Below, piece after piece: positions 15,114 to 22,191 of a stretch of 22,191 nucleotides of DNA. The notes under the pieces were generated by a model, which saw only the letters and a list, made by a program, of their open reading frames with translations, did no database searches and had not been told where the DNA came from. Each line of letters starts with the position of its first letter. The stretch's first letter is position 1. The position numbers and the translations under genes are program-made. The stretch lies in the NCBI GenBank assembly GCA_003218815.1, contig QHON01000150.1:1-22191 (forward strand), given 5' to 3'. The DNA comes from Verrucomicrobiota bacterium (GTDB lineage Bacteria; Verrucomicrobiota; Verrucomicrobiia; Chthoniobacterales; UBA10450).

Positions 15114-16067
15114 CTATAATTCTGGCAGCATCGTCCGAAGCAACGATGTGCCTGCATCGCGTGGATGAAGATTTCGATCTTGTAGGGCCGCAGGGACAAG
15201 AAAAAAATCGCCCGGCTTAAATTTCAATCCGGCGCAGTCGATCTCGCCGTCCAAACAAAGAAGGATCGCGAATTTGCCCGGCGGCGCGGCTTCACGTTCG
15301 GAACTGAGATCCCACTTTTCCACGACGAACACGGAATCACTAACCAGCGTTTCTCCTCTGGGCTGGATCAGGTCGGGCTCGATATCGGTAAAATCGATCG
15401 ACTCCATGGCCTCAGTGACATGCAAGAGCCGGGGCTCCCCATCTGTGCCGACCCGATTCCAATCAAATACGCGATAAGTCGTGTCGCTATTCTGTTGAAT
15501 CTCGGCGACTAAAATTCCATGGCCCATCGTATGTAAACGTCCGCTCGGCATGAAAATCGCATCTCCGCCCTTCACCGAGATGCGATGCACCAACTCCGCG
15601 ACGGTGCTGTTTTCCAGCGCAGCTTCGAATTGTGCCCGGGTAACGCCGCGGCGCAGACCAGCGTAGATTTGAGCATCCGGCACCGCATCAAGGACGTACC
15701 AAATCTCATCTTTCATCTCGCCACCCAAAGCTTTTGCCACTCGCGATGGCGGATGCACTTGCAGCGAAAGCTCTTCACGCGCATCGATCAATTTTGCAAC
15801 AAGAGGAAAGCGTGCGGTATCGGGAATATCTCCAAAAATCTCCTCTCGATCTTCCATCCAAAGTTCGTGCAGGGTCCGACCGCGCAGAGGGCCGTCGCGG
15901 ACAAGGCTTTGTGCTTCCGGGCGATCGACAATCTCCCATGATTCGCCAATCAACATTCCCTTGGGCAGTCGTTTGCGGAAGCGCGTTTCGAGTCGCCGCC
16001 CCCCCCAGATCCGCTCCATGAAAAACGCCTCAAAAACGAGAGGCTGTGCACTGTTAACGGCGGTCAT
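15114..16067 (-). CDS. manA: Mannose-6-phosphate isomerase, class I
   Basis: This enzyme interconverts mannose-6-phosphate and fructose-6-phosphate, opening the route to GDP-mannose and other surface-sugar precursors. It has 317 residues of the short Bacillus-type class I PMI. Zinc ligands are visible: Gln103 and His105 (SLQVHPPS), Glu121 (KDEIWYVLDA) and His179 (SGRLHTMG). The opening MERIWGGRRL, the GESWEIVDR motif and the cupin strands at 230-310 are typical. ATG 16067 is used; the TTG just before it would add one residue. An eight-C run (plus-strand positions about 16000-16007) lies inside the WGG codons but does not disturb the frame. It is divergent from the O-acylation cluster and could supply sugars for its polysaccharide (inference). 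Confidence 0.95.
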   Translation of the reverse strand: MTAVNSAQPLVFEAFFMERIWGGRRLETRFRKRLPKGMLIGESWEIVDRPEAQSLVRDGPLRGRTLHELWMEDREEIFGDIPDTARFPLVAKLIDAREELSLQVHPPSRVAKALGGEMKDEIWYVLDAVPDAQIYAGLRRGVTRAQFEAALENSTVAELVHRISVKGGDAIFMPSGRLHTMGHGILVAEIQQNSDTTYRVFDWNRVGTDGEPRLLHVTEAMESIDFTDIEPDLIQPRGETLVSDSVFVVEKWDLSSEREAAPPGKFAILLCLDGEIDCAGLKFKPGDFFLVPAALQDRNLHPRDAGTSLLRTMLPEL

Positions 16068-16506
16068 CAAGTTATTAAACAGGGAACATAGCGATAACCG
16101 GGCCGATGCTCAATAAACGTGCCCGGCCAACACGCACGGCTCGTTGTCATGGATAATCATTGGATTGCCAACAGTAAGCGGCTAAATAACCGACGGATAA
16201 ATAACGGCCTGGACGCCGATAATTGGACCTGCGTCCATCGTGCCAAATACCTCCTCCGACGCGGCGTTTATCGTGGTTTTTCCGCCCTTTTCTTGCGTTT
16301 TTGGCGAGGCATGGTGAAATATCAGCCTATGCATGCTCGGCGGGTAGCGAAAGAGTATATTCGTTTGTTGTTCTCTCGAATGCACTTGATTCCATTTCTT
16401 GCTGCAGAAGCTATCGGTACAATTGTGACAGCCCATCGAGAGACTTCAGCTTGCCCCTAAGTATCCCGTTTTGCGGATTCGAAGGTCTCACTTCACGATA
16501 AAAAGA
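16068..16506. promoter_or_regulatory. Divergent intergenic region, manA and SGNH cluster
   Basis: These 439 nt hold no convincing gene; the open frames here have no family features. CCGGGC (16098-16103) and GCCCGG (16121-16126) form an inverted repeat with a 17-nt spacer near the manA start. TACAAT at 16418-16423 is a good -10 hexamer, with a weak TTTCTT 17 nt before it, which would place transcription about 75 nt upstream of the ATG at 16507. Promoter assignment is tentative. Confidence 0.25.
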
Positions 16507-18219
16507 ATGATAGTTAATTTCTCCGCCGATCTTCCTTCGTTCTGCGCAAAATCGCCAGGCAAGACTTCGGCCAGATCGAGTCCGGCATTTGTGCTCCTTT
16601 TGCTCGCGATCTGGATTGGCGCGTGGCTGCCGTCGCCATCTGTAGAGGGAGCAGTGGCGCAACCGATCGCAACCCCCGCTGACCGGGCCAATCATGGCAA
16701 GCGCGTCCCCAGTATCAGCGCAACGCCGGAGCGCGTCGCAATTAACATCGAACGCGGTAGCACCGAGATTCGGTGGGACACAGGAGATCAGTCGGTGGGC
16801 TTTGTTTTCGTGTCCGTGAATGGCGGAAAACCGGGTCTTTTTGCCACGGCTTCCAAAGGGAGCCGAGTCTTGTCGTGGATTGGAGTCGGTAGCTACGTTT
16901 TCGAACTTTGTGGAGATGCGGAGCGCCAGACGTTGCTCGCGGGCGTAACTGTTTCTGGAATCTCGGCGCCCCAAGTCTCTCCACTCACTGCGCTATGGCA
17001 GAGCAGGGCGGTGCGATGGGTGTTGGGTGTAGTCGTGGTAGCAGTTTTGTACGTTGCGATTTACCTCAGTGCGCCGGGAGCAATTCCCAAGGGATTTCGT
17101 GCTGAGCCTTCTACTTCACCTCGACAGCTTCACGTCGCCCGGAACTTGCTGATCGGCGTGGCCGTGTTCACTTGTCTCGACGGAGCAATCTTCCATACAG
17201 GATTGTACACGTCGATTTTAGCCCCAGCTTCGTACGCCGGGAGAATGGCGACGCTCGCGCGGGCCGAGAAGCAACGCGTCTCATCCGGCTTAAAGGAGGT
17301 ACTTGTCGTTGGGGATTCGCGGATCGCGGAAGGGTTCTCCGCCGCGGCTGCCGATAAGCTAGGCTCCGCGGCCAGGTTCAAGTTCTTGAGTCTAGCGGAG
17401 CCAGGTTCATCTATCGACATATGGTACTATGCGCTTCGAGAAGTTGATCCTGCTGCGCGCCGTTACTCCGCGATCGTTATTCCTTATGGTTATGGCTCGG
17501 AACAGAGCCACATCCAACTTTTCAAAATTTCTATGGCTGCCCCGCTTCTCCACTATAGCGACTGTTTTGATTTTCCGTCCGGTTTTCAGCAATGGTCGGA
17601 TCGCTTTAGAGCGTTTACAGCATGTATATTTAGAGGATCTGCCCTTCAATCTGATGTTGTCGATCTTCTTGAACATCCGATCGTGCGCGCAAAAAGCATT
17701 CAACTAGGGCAAAAAAGACTCGCTGCGCGCGCTATTTATAAGGGTCGCGATAGCGACATCACGGGCACCTCCTATGATCCAAAAACGGGTCAAATAACAT
17801 TCCCACCGCGGCTAACGGAGGCTCAGAGGGAAGCCATTAGGTATAGCTTAGCGCCGCCTTCGCAATCGGCGACGCATCACTTAATGGAACTTCAGCGTGT
17901 TTGGATCCAACGGATCCTAGACCGTTATTCAGGCAGTCCGACCGCAATCATACTTATGCCTATGCCGCGTGGTCCATTTGGTGGGGGATCGCAATTTTCT
18001 TTGGCTTATGGTACATTTTTTGGCGGCATCGCGGTCCACAAACCAATTCTTTTACTTCCAGAGCATACCTTCGATTTTCTCGAGAGCCCCCAATATTATT
18101 TTGACGGCTACCATCTAAACGGAAAAGGCCGGCAGAAATTTACTGAAGCAGTGGTAGCGGAGTTAGTCACGCGATTGCAATCCGCTGATTCTACGCACCT
18201 TGCCTCTGACCCCGAATAG
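16507..18219 (+). CDS. Membrane-anchored SGNH-hydrolase-like protein, copy 1, with Ig-like domain
   Basis: This 570-residue protein is probably a periplasmic O-acyltransferase or esterase partner of the MBOAT downstream. Topology: helix 1 (about 27-43), a beta-rich domain (about 75-150) resembling an Ig or fibronectin fold, helix 2 (168-187), helix 3 (211-228), then the catalytic domain. Block I is VVGDSRIAEGF with Ser271; block V is FDGYHLNGKG with Asp533 and His536. The Asn block of classical GDSL enzymes is not obvious. ATG 16507 is chosen because it aligns with the start of copy 2; an in-frame start at 16471 lies 12 codons upstream. A decayed MBOAT 5' end follows 20 nt after the stop. Substrate polymer unknown. 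Confidence 0.82.
   Translation: MIVNFSADLPSFCAKSPGKTSARSSPAFVLLLLAIWIGAWLPSPSVEGAVAQPIATPADRANHGKRVPSISATPERVAINIERGSTEIRWDTGDQSVGFVFVSVNGGKPGLFATASKGSRVLSWIGVGSYVFELCGDAERQTLLAGVTVSGISAPQVSPLTALWQSRAVRWVLGVVVVAVLYVAIYLSAPGAIPKGFRAEPSTSPRQLHVARNLLIGVAVFTCLDGAIFHTGLYTSILAPASYAGRMATLARAEKQRVSSGLKEVLVVGDSRIAEGFSAAAADKLGSAARFKFLSLAEPGSSIDIWYYALREVDPAARRYSAIVIPYGYGSEQSHIQLFKISMAAPLLHYSDCFDFPSGFQQWSDRFRAFTACIFRGSALQSDVVDLLEHPIVRAKSIQLGQKRLAARAIYKGRDSDITGTSYDPKTGQITFPPRLTEAQREAIRYSLAPPSQSATHHLMELQRVWIQRILDRYSGSPTAIILMPMPRGPFGGGSQFSLAYGTFFGGIAVHKPILLLPEHTFDFLESPQYYFDGYHLNGKGRQKFTEAVVAELVTRLQSADSTHLASDPE
16727..16926 (+). repeat. 8-bp direct repeat bounding the Ig-like domain
   Basis: CGGAGCGC occurs at 16727-16734 and 16919-16926, exactly 192 bp (64 codons) apart. 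Copy 2 of the gene has only one such site (around 18538-18545, first C now T) and lacks exactly the 64 codons between. This fits a deletion by short-homology recombination or replication slippage. Confidence 0.75.
16921..17481 (+). repeat. Long repeat, unit 1 (within SGNH copy 1)
   Basis: This block matches 18540-19100 with a constant offset of 1619 bases and no gaps. I counted about 33 differences in the first 530 bases (about 94% identity), including many identical synonymous positions and a run of over 90 identical bases covering the GDSR motif. Outside it the two genes are clearly less alike. Confidence 0.9.
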
Positions 18220-18239
18220 CCGCAAAGCAGCCGTCCGTA

Positions 18240-18301
18240 ATGTTATTCACTAGTGTTTAATACTGGATCTTTTTTTGATCGTGCTGGGACTGTTTTACAG
18301 C
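18240..18301 (+). pseudogene. Vestigial 5' end of an MBOAT gene
   Basis: These 62 nt match the first 63 nt of the MBOAT gene at 19857-19919 in about 49 positions. The spacing from the preceding SGNH stop is also conserved (20 nt here, 21 nt there). Codon 7 is TAA instead of CAG, and the T-run has seven rather than eight bases, so the frame is lost. With the frame restored it still reads MLFTSV, a stop, YWIFFLIV and LFYS. The rest of the gene is absent: copy 2 of the SGNH gene starts 16 nt later. Confidence 0.75.
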
Positions 18302-18317
18302 ATATTTCACCATAAGG

Positions 18318-19835
18318 ATGATGGATAATTTTTCCACCAATCGCGCGTCGTTCTGCGGAGGAGCGCCGCTCGCGACTTCATCTAGATCGAGAACCGCGTA
18401 TATATTGCTGCTTCTGTGCGTCATCTGTGTCGCCACTTGTTTCGGGTCTCCGTCTCCGGGAAGAGGAGTCGTACAACCGATCGTGACCGCCAACGGTACC
18501 AAATCCGTCAAACACCCTCCTAGTATTACTGCCACGCTGGAGCGCCAGACATTGCTCGCGAGCGTAACTGTTTCTGGAATCTCAGCGCCCCAAGTCTCTC
18601 CACTCGATGCGTTATGGCAGAGGAGGGCGGTGCGATGGGTGTTGGGTGTAGTCGTGGTAGCAGTTTTGTACGTTGCGATTTACCTCAGTGCTCCGGGAGC
18701 AATTCCCAAGGGATTTCGTGCTGAGCCTTCTACTTCACCTCGACAACTTCACGTCGCCCGGAACTTGCTGATCGGCGTGGCCGTGTTCACTTGTCTCGAT
18801 GGTGTGATCTTCCATACAGGGCTGTACGCATCGATCTTGGCCCCAGCTTCGTATGCCGGGAGAATGGCGATGCTCACGCGGGCCGAGAAGCAACGCGTCT
18901 CATCCGGCTTAAAGGAGGTACTTGTCGTTGGGGATTCGCGGATCGCGGAAGGGTTCTCCGCCGCGGCTGCCGATAAGCTAGGCTCCGAGGCCGGTTTCAA
19001 GTTTTTGAGTGTTGCGGAGGCAGCTTCATCTATCGACATATGGTACTATGCGCTTCGAGAGGTTGATCCTGCGGCGCACCGTTATACCGCGATTGTGTTC
19101 CCTATGGTTATGCCTACGAGCAAACCCGCGTTGAGAATTTCTATGGCCGCTCCAGTTCTGCACTATGGGGATTGCTTTGAATTTGCCTCTGGTTTTGAGC
19201 AGTGGCCGGATCGCTTCAGAGCTTTTACCGGATCCATACTTCGAGGCTCGGCATATCAGGCTGATATAGCGAGTCTTCTCGAACATCCATTCGAGCGTGT
19301 ACGAAACGTCAGGCTGCCGGAAAACAAACACGAACGCGCCGCCTATGAGGGGCGAGATGATGACATCGTCGGTACTTCCTATAATCCAAAGACAGGTCAA
19401 GTAACGTTCCCGCCACGGTTGACCGAGTTCCAGAGAGATACGATTAGGTACAGCCTGCGACCGCCATCGGAATCGGAGACACGGACACAACATTTGGCGA
19501 AACTTCAGCGTCATTGGATCCAACGAATCCTGCAGCGTTACTCTGCCAGTCAAACTGCAATTATTCTTATGCCTGCGCCGCGTGGCCCATTTGGTGGGTT
19601 TTCGAAATTGTCTATGGCTTACCGCACGTTTTTCGGCACTATAGCCATGAATGATAAATCGGTGCTCATGCTTCCAGAGCATATGTTTGATTTTCTTGAG
19701 GCCCCCGAATATTATTTTGATGGCCTCCATCTTAACTCCAAAGGGCGGCAGAAGTTTACCGCGCGATTAGTGGCCGAATTGGTCAAACGCCTGCAACCGA
19801 TTGATTCTAGGCATCTCGCCTCCGATCCCAACTAG
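18318..19835 (+). CDS. Membrane-anchored SGNH-hydrolase-like protein, copy 2, lacking the Ig-like domain
   Basis: This is a tandem paralogue of the gene at 16507, with 505 residues. Helix 1 (about 27-43) is followed by a short linker. The Ig-like domain is missing, with the junction at residues 73-76 (TLERQ). Helices 2 and 3 lie at about 104-123 and 147-164. Catalytic features are kept: VVGDSRIAEGF with Ser207 and FDGLHLNSKG with Asp468 and His471. Just after the conserved strand TAIVFP it differs from copy 1 by a one-base shift and a shorter loop that restores the frame. The C-terminal halves share the same layout but are diverged. Two ATGs in tandem (18318, 18321) follow AAGG. It ends 21 nt before the MBOAT gene. 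It probably supplies the same reaction on a different substrate or partner (inference). Confidence 0.82.
   Translation: MMDNFSTNRASFCGGAPLATSSRSRTAYILLLLCVICVATCFGSPSPGRGVVQPIVTANGTKSVKHPPSITATLERQTLLASVTVSGISAPQVSPLDALWQRRAVRWVLGVVVVAVLYVAIYLSAPGAIPKGFRAEPSTSPRQLHVARNLLIGVAVFTCLDGVIFHTGLYASILAPASYAGRMAMLTRAEKQRVSSGLKEVLVVGDSRIAEGFSAAAADKLGSEAGFKFLSVAEAASSIDIWYYALREVDPAAHRYTAIVFPMVMPTSKPALRISMAAPVLHYGDCFEFASGFEQWPDRFRAFTGSILRGSAYQADIASLLEHPFERVRNVRLPENKHERAAYEGRDDDIVGTSYNPKTGQVTFPPRLTEFQRDTIRYSLRPPSESETRTQHLAKLQRHWIQRILQRYSASQTAIILMPAPRGPFGGFSKLSMAYRTFFGTIAMNDKSVLMLPEHMFDFLEAPEYYFDGLHLNSKGRQKFTARLVAELVKRLQPIDSRHLASDPN
18540..19100 (+). repeat. Long repeat, unit 2 (within SGNH copy 2)
   Basis: This is the partner of 16921-17481. 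It ends where copy 2 lacks a T relative to copy 1 (CCTATGG against CCTTATGG), after which the alignment is out of frame for about a dozen codons. Confidence 0.9.
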
Positions 19836-19856
19836 CTGGGAACCTAGCTCTCCCTC

Positions 19857-21266
19857 ATGTTATTTAACAGCTTTCAGTACTGGATCTTTTTTTTGATCGT
19901 CGCGGTGCTCTTTTACAGCGTTCCGTTTCGTGTGGGCAAGCTGCTTCTCTTGTGTGCCAGCTATGTCTTTTACATGTGGTGGGACCCACGCTTTATCGTG
20001 CTGATCCTTACTTCCACCGTCGTTGACTATTTCCTGGGAATCCTACTGGAGATGGCGAATGCCAGGCGGAAAAGGCTGTTACTGATCGTCAGCCTGGTAG
20101 TCAATCTGGGGTTTCTCGGTTTTTTTAAATACTACAACTTCTTCGCGGGTTCGCTGGCCGCATTGCTCCATTTGCCTGAGTCATCGGTGATCTTACAAAT
20201 TATTCTTCCTGTCGGAATCAGCTTCTACACGTTTGCCAGCCTGTCTTATACGATTGATGTCTATTGGGGAAAGATGAAGGCTGTCAGGAACTTCATCGAT
20301 TATGCTTTCTTTATCGCCTTCTTCCCACATTTGATTGCGGGTCCGATCATACGTGCTCGGCAATTCATCTCTCAAATTCAACTCTGGCGCCGACCCGCAG
20401 CGATCGTCGTCCAAAGCGGAATTGTCCTTATTCTTTCCGGTCTTCTAAAAAAAACGGTCTTTGCCGATCGATTGGCGGTGGTTGCCGACAACTACTTTAA
20501 TGATCCGACCGCGCACCCAGGCTGGCTGTCTGCATGGACAGGCGGCCTTGCGTTCGCTTACCAGGTTTTCTTCGATTTCTCCGGGTATACAGATATAGCC
20601 CGGGGTTGCGCTAAGTTACTAGGCTTTGAGTTTCCCCTGAATTTTGCCCGCCCAGGCTTAGCTAGGAACCCCGCCGACTTTTGGCAGAGGTGGCATATTA
20701 CGCTCTCCTTATGGTTACGGGACTATTTATTTATGCCGCTCAGCCGACTGAGGAAAGGGCGATTCACTTTATACCAAAACCTCATGGTGGTCATGGTGCT
20801 CGTGGGATTATGGCATGGGGCGAACTGGACGTTTGTTCTCTGGGGAGCTTACCAAGGTGTTTTATTAATCGGCTACCGTCTCTTCCATCGGGCAACGACA
20901 GGGACAGCGGTCGCCCAGGTTATGGGAAAACGCTATTTCGTGCCGTTTAGTGTTGGGCTGATGTCTTTATCGTTCGTGGTGAGTACTGCGTTCTTTCGTG
21001 CCAGGACTCTCCAGGACAGTGGATCCATCTTAAGTGCAATGTTCGGTTTTCAACATATGGCTGGCGAATTCCTATTAACGACCGACACGATCGCGCTCTT
21101 GTTTGTGGCTTTGTTTTTAGCGGTTGCCCAGGAACGTAGTCAGTTCATTGACCGATTGGCCCTGGCCCCGGCGCGCATCCAGATTCCGGCGTACGCGTGC
21201 GCATTCCTAGCACTGGAGCTGTTTCCGGTTACCGGTACAACACCATTCATCTATTTCCAGTTTTGA
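19857..21266 (+). CDS. MBOAT family O-acyltransferase (AlgI/DltB-like)
   Basis: This is a 469-residue polytopic inner-membrane protein that passes acyl groups, usually acetyl, across the membrane for modification of surface polymers. Typical AlgI landmarks in order: FYMWWDPRF, FKYYNFF near 90-97, LPVGISFYTFASLSYTIDVY, FFPHLIAGPIIRA, FDFSGYTDIARG, DFWQRWHITLSLWLRDYLFMPLS, and GLWHGANWTF with the catalytic His320. Length fits AlgI (about 460-520). The gene starts 21 nt after SGNH copy 2, so they are very likely cotranscribed. Relatives pair with periplasmic SGNH proteins such as AlgJ/AlgX or PatB; the two SGNH genes here fill that role. The polymer is unknown. Confidence 0.95.
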   Translation: MLFNSFQYWIFFLIVAVLFYSVPFRVGKLLLLCASYVFYMWWDPRFIVLILTSTVVDYFLGILLEMANARRKRLLLIVSLVVNLGFLGFFKYYNFFAGSLAALLHLPESSVILQIILPVGISFYTFASLSYTIDVYWGKMKAVRNFIDYAFFIAFFPHLIAGPIIRARQFISQIQLWRRPAAIVVQSGIVLILSGLLKKTVFADRLAVVADNYFNDPTAHPGWLSAWTGGLAFAYQVFFDFSGYTDIARGCAKLLGFEFPLNFARPGLARNPADFWQRWHITLSLWLRDYLFMPLSRLRKGRFTLYQNLMVVMVLVGLWHGANWTFVLWGAYQGVLLIGYRLFHRATTGTAVAQVMGKRYFVPFSVGLMSLSFVVSTAFFRARTLQDSGSILSAMFGFQHMAGEFLLTTDTIALLFVALFLAVAQERSQFIDRLALAPARIQIPAYACAFLALELFPVTGTTPFIYFQF

Positions 21267-21421
21267 CCAGCCCCCCGGTGACACGGCATTCTCGAGGGTT
21301 GCAGGCTGAAAGTGGTTGCCCCAACCGGCGCAAATTGTCATCGTATCAAAATATAAGATGTGCGAATTGATCGTCAGAAGTTGGCCGCGCAAGCGCCCAC
21401 AGTTCGTTTAAACAAAACACG

Positions 21422-22191
21422 ATGGACACTGGCAAAAAACATTTGGCATCGCTCGATAGCTTGCGTGGGATTGGCGTGATTTTGATTTTTGCCGATCACT
21501 TCGTCTTTCCGGCATCATACTATATTCAGTTTGGTTGGATAGGACTGTGGATATTTTTCGCGCTCTCCGGCTACCTCATCACTGACGGTCTTTTAAAGAT
21601 AAGAGAACTCCCGATCGGCCAGTACTTCGGTCGATTCTACCTCAAGCGAGCCTTCCGGATCCTGCCGGCGTTTTTCGTCTTTTTTCCGATTAGTGTCGCA
21701 CTTTATTTTACTTTTTCGCGTTCGTTCGCTGGCGGTTCCTCCTTGGGCCGTTACTGGATTTATATTGCGACATTCACTTTCAACCGCTACCAGACGATTG
21801 CGAACCTAGCGGGCGGAGTCTGGTTTGCTCATCTCTGGTCGCTATCAGTAGAAGAACAGTTCTACGTAATATGGCCATGGCTGATTTTCTTTCTGCCAAT
21901 GAAGTGGCTGAAAAAGGTCGTGCCAGCTTGGATTGTTCTGGCCCCGATTCTACGACTAATTGTGCCTTCCCTTTACGGCGGCGCAGTACGTCCACCCATT
22001 TTTGCGTATTCGTCGTTGTTGTGTCAGGCCGATGCCTTCGCCATCGGCGGATGTGTGGCGATATTTCGCGACGATCTCCTGCGCCAGTCAAAAAAGCTGA
22101 TGTGGATCATGACGCTAGCAGTCATGGTGATCGGGCTCGTGAATTATTTCACAGGTGCTTCTGCAGCTGGATCGTACTGGCGTACACTGGG
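21422..22191 (+). CDS. Acyltransferase 3 (OafA/YrhL-like) membrane protein, 3' truncated by window
   Basis: The frame from ATG 21422 stays open to the window end (256 codons), so the gene is cut. It starts with the family hallmark SLDSLRGIGVILIFADH, containing the Arg of the RG motif and a histidine of the catalytic region. FFALSGYLIT, FYLKRAFRILPAFF with conserved Arg residues, and HLWSLSVEEQFYVIWPW follow, all diagnostic of acyltransferase-3 proteins that O-acetylate surface sugars. At least six hydrophobic helices are visible. It lies 155 nt after the MBOAT gene, suggesting a second, mechanistically different acylation step in the same cluster. Whether a C-terminal SGNH domain follows cannot be seen. 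Confidence 0.93.
   Translation, partial: MDTGKKHLASLDSLRGIGVILIFADHFVFPASYYIQFGWIGLWIFFALSGYLITDGLLKIRELPIGQYFGRFYLKRAFRILPAFFVFFPISVALYFTFSRSFAGGSSLGRYWIYIATFTFNRYQTIANLAGGVWFAHLWSLSVEEQFYVIWPWLIFFLPMKWLKKVVPAWIVLAPILRLIVPSLYGGAVRPPIFAYSSLLCQADAFAIGGCVAIFRDDLLRQSKKLMWIMTLAVMVIGLVNYFTGASAAGSYWRTL

Noticed and set aside
16119..16501. Open frames in the region upstream of SGNH copy 1
   Set aside because: Two overlapping plus-strand frames and one minus-strand frame compete. None shows a domain or a ribosome-binding site, and the region is better explained as intergenic.
16411..16974. Minus-strand open frame of 187 codons over the start of SGNH copy 1
   Set aside because: It has no domain features and spans the coding start and the intergenic region; the composition is that of a shadow frame.
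19026..19730. Long open frame on the minus strand (234 codons) opposite SGNH copy 2
   Set aside because: It is antisense to a gene with clear catalytic motifs, and its protein is basic and low in recognisable structure. The matching antisense frame in copy 1 is much shorter (98 codons).
1..22191. CRISPR arrays, tRNA or rRNA genes, insertion sequences, prophage genes
   Set aside because: I saw no regularly spaced repeats, no cloverleaf-like sequence with the conserved T-loop, no transposase or integrase motifs and no terminal inverted repeats of insertion-sequence type.

Overview
This 22.2 kb window reads as a dense bacterial chromosome segment of about 53-55% GC (judged by eye). It has few Shine-Dalgarno sequences, many 1-14 nt gene overlaps, and several small secreted or membrane proteins of unknown function. 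The general style (short exported proteins, an exported L,D-transpeptidase, SGNH/MBOAT/acyltransferase clusters) suggests a Gram-negative soil bacterium, perhaps Verrucomicrobiota (Chthoniobacterales-like). That placement is inference; no rRNA or tRNA gene is present to fix it. I see no CRISPR array, transposase, integrase or phage gene.

Layout. (1) 1-5312: the 3' part of a ChaA-type Ca2+/H+ antiporter, a SAM methyltransferase, then on the minus strand an HD-domain hydrolase and an exported LysM/YkuD L,D-transpeptidase. A secreted trypsin-like protease follows, interrupted by a frameshift just before its catalytic serine, and then a small exported protein that repeats the protease's N-terminal domain. 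(2) 5398-5727: a small exported minus-strand protein, followed by a 364 nt intergenic region. (3) 6092-11459: a tightly overlapping five-gene operon that matches the E. coli ynbABCD set in domain content, order and length: CDP-alcohol phosphatidyltransferase, CDP-DAG synthase-like protein, alpha/beta-hydrolase plus methyltransferase fusion, and PAP2-like plus dual-specificity-phosphatase fusion. A PlsC-type acyltransferase is added between ynbB and ynbC. A small membrane protein follows. (4) 12029-16067: ordinary genes (DUF72, two small minus-strand membrane/exported proteins, YggS/PLPBP, DUF971, mannose-6-phosphate isomerase). (5) 16507-22191: a cell-surface O-acylation cluster with two tandem membrane-anchored SGNH-hydrolase-like proteins, an AlgI-type MBOAT acyltransferase and an acyltransferase-3 protein that runs off the window.

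How they work together. The ynb-like operon holds what is needed to make CDP-diacylglycerol, transfer the phosphatidyl group to an unidentified alcohol, dephosphorylate the product, and remodel it by acylation, deacylation or methylation. It therefore looks like a pathway for an unusual phospholipid or glycolipid. The last cluster resembles alginate- or cellulose-type polysaccharide O-acetylation modules, in which an MBOAT moves acyl groups across the membrane and SGNH proteins transfer them in the periplasm.

The most striking sequence-level observations are in the SGNH pair. A 94%-identical block is flanked by diverged sequence. The second copy has lost exactly 64 codons, and an 8-bp direct repeat marks the boundaries in the first copy. 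A decayed 62-nt stump of an MBOAT 5' end sits behind the first SGNH gene, implying that an SGNH-MBOAT unit was once duplicated and one MBOAT was lost.
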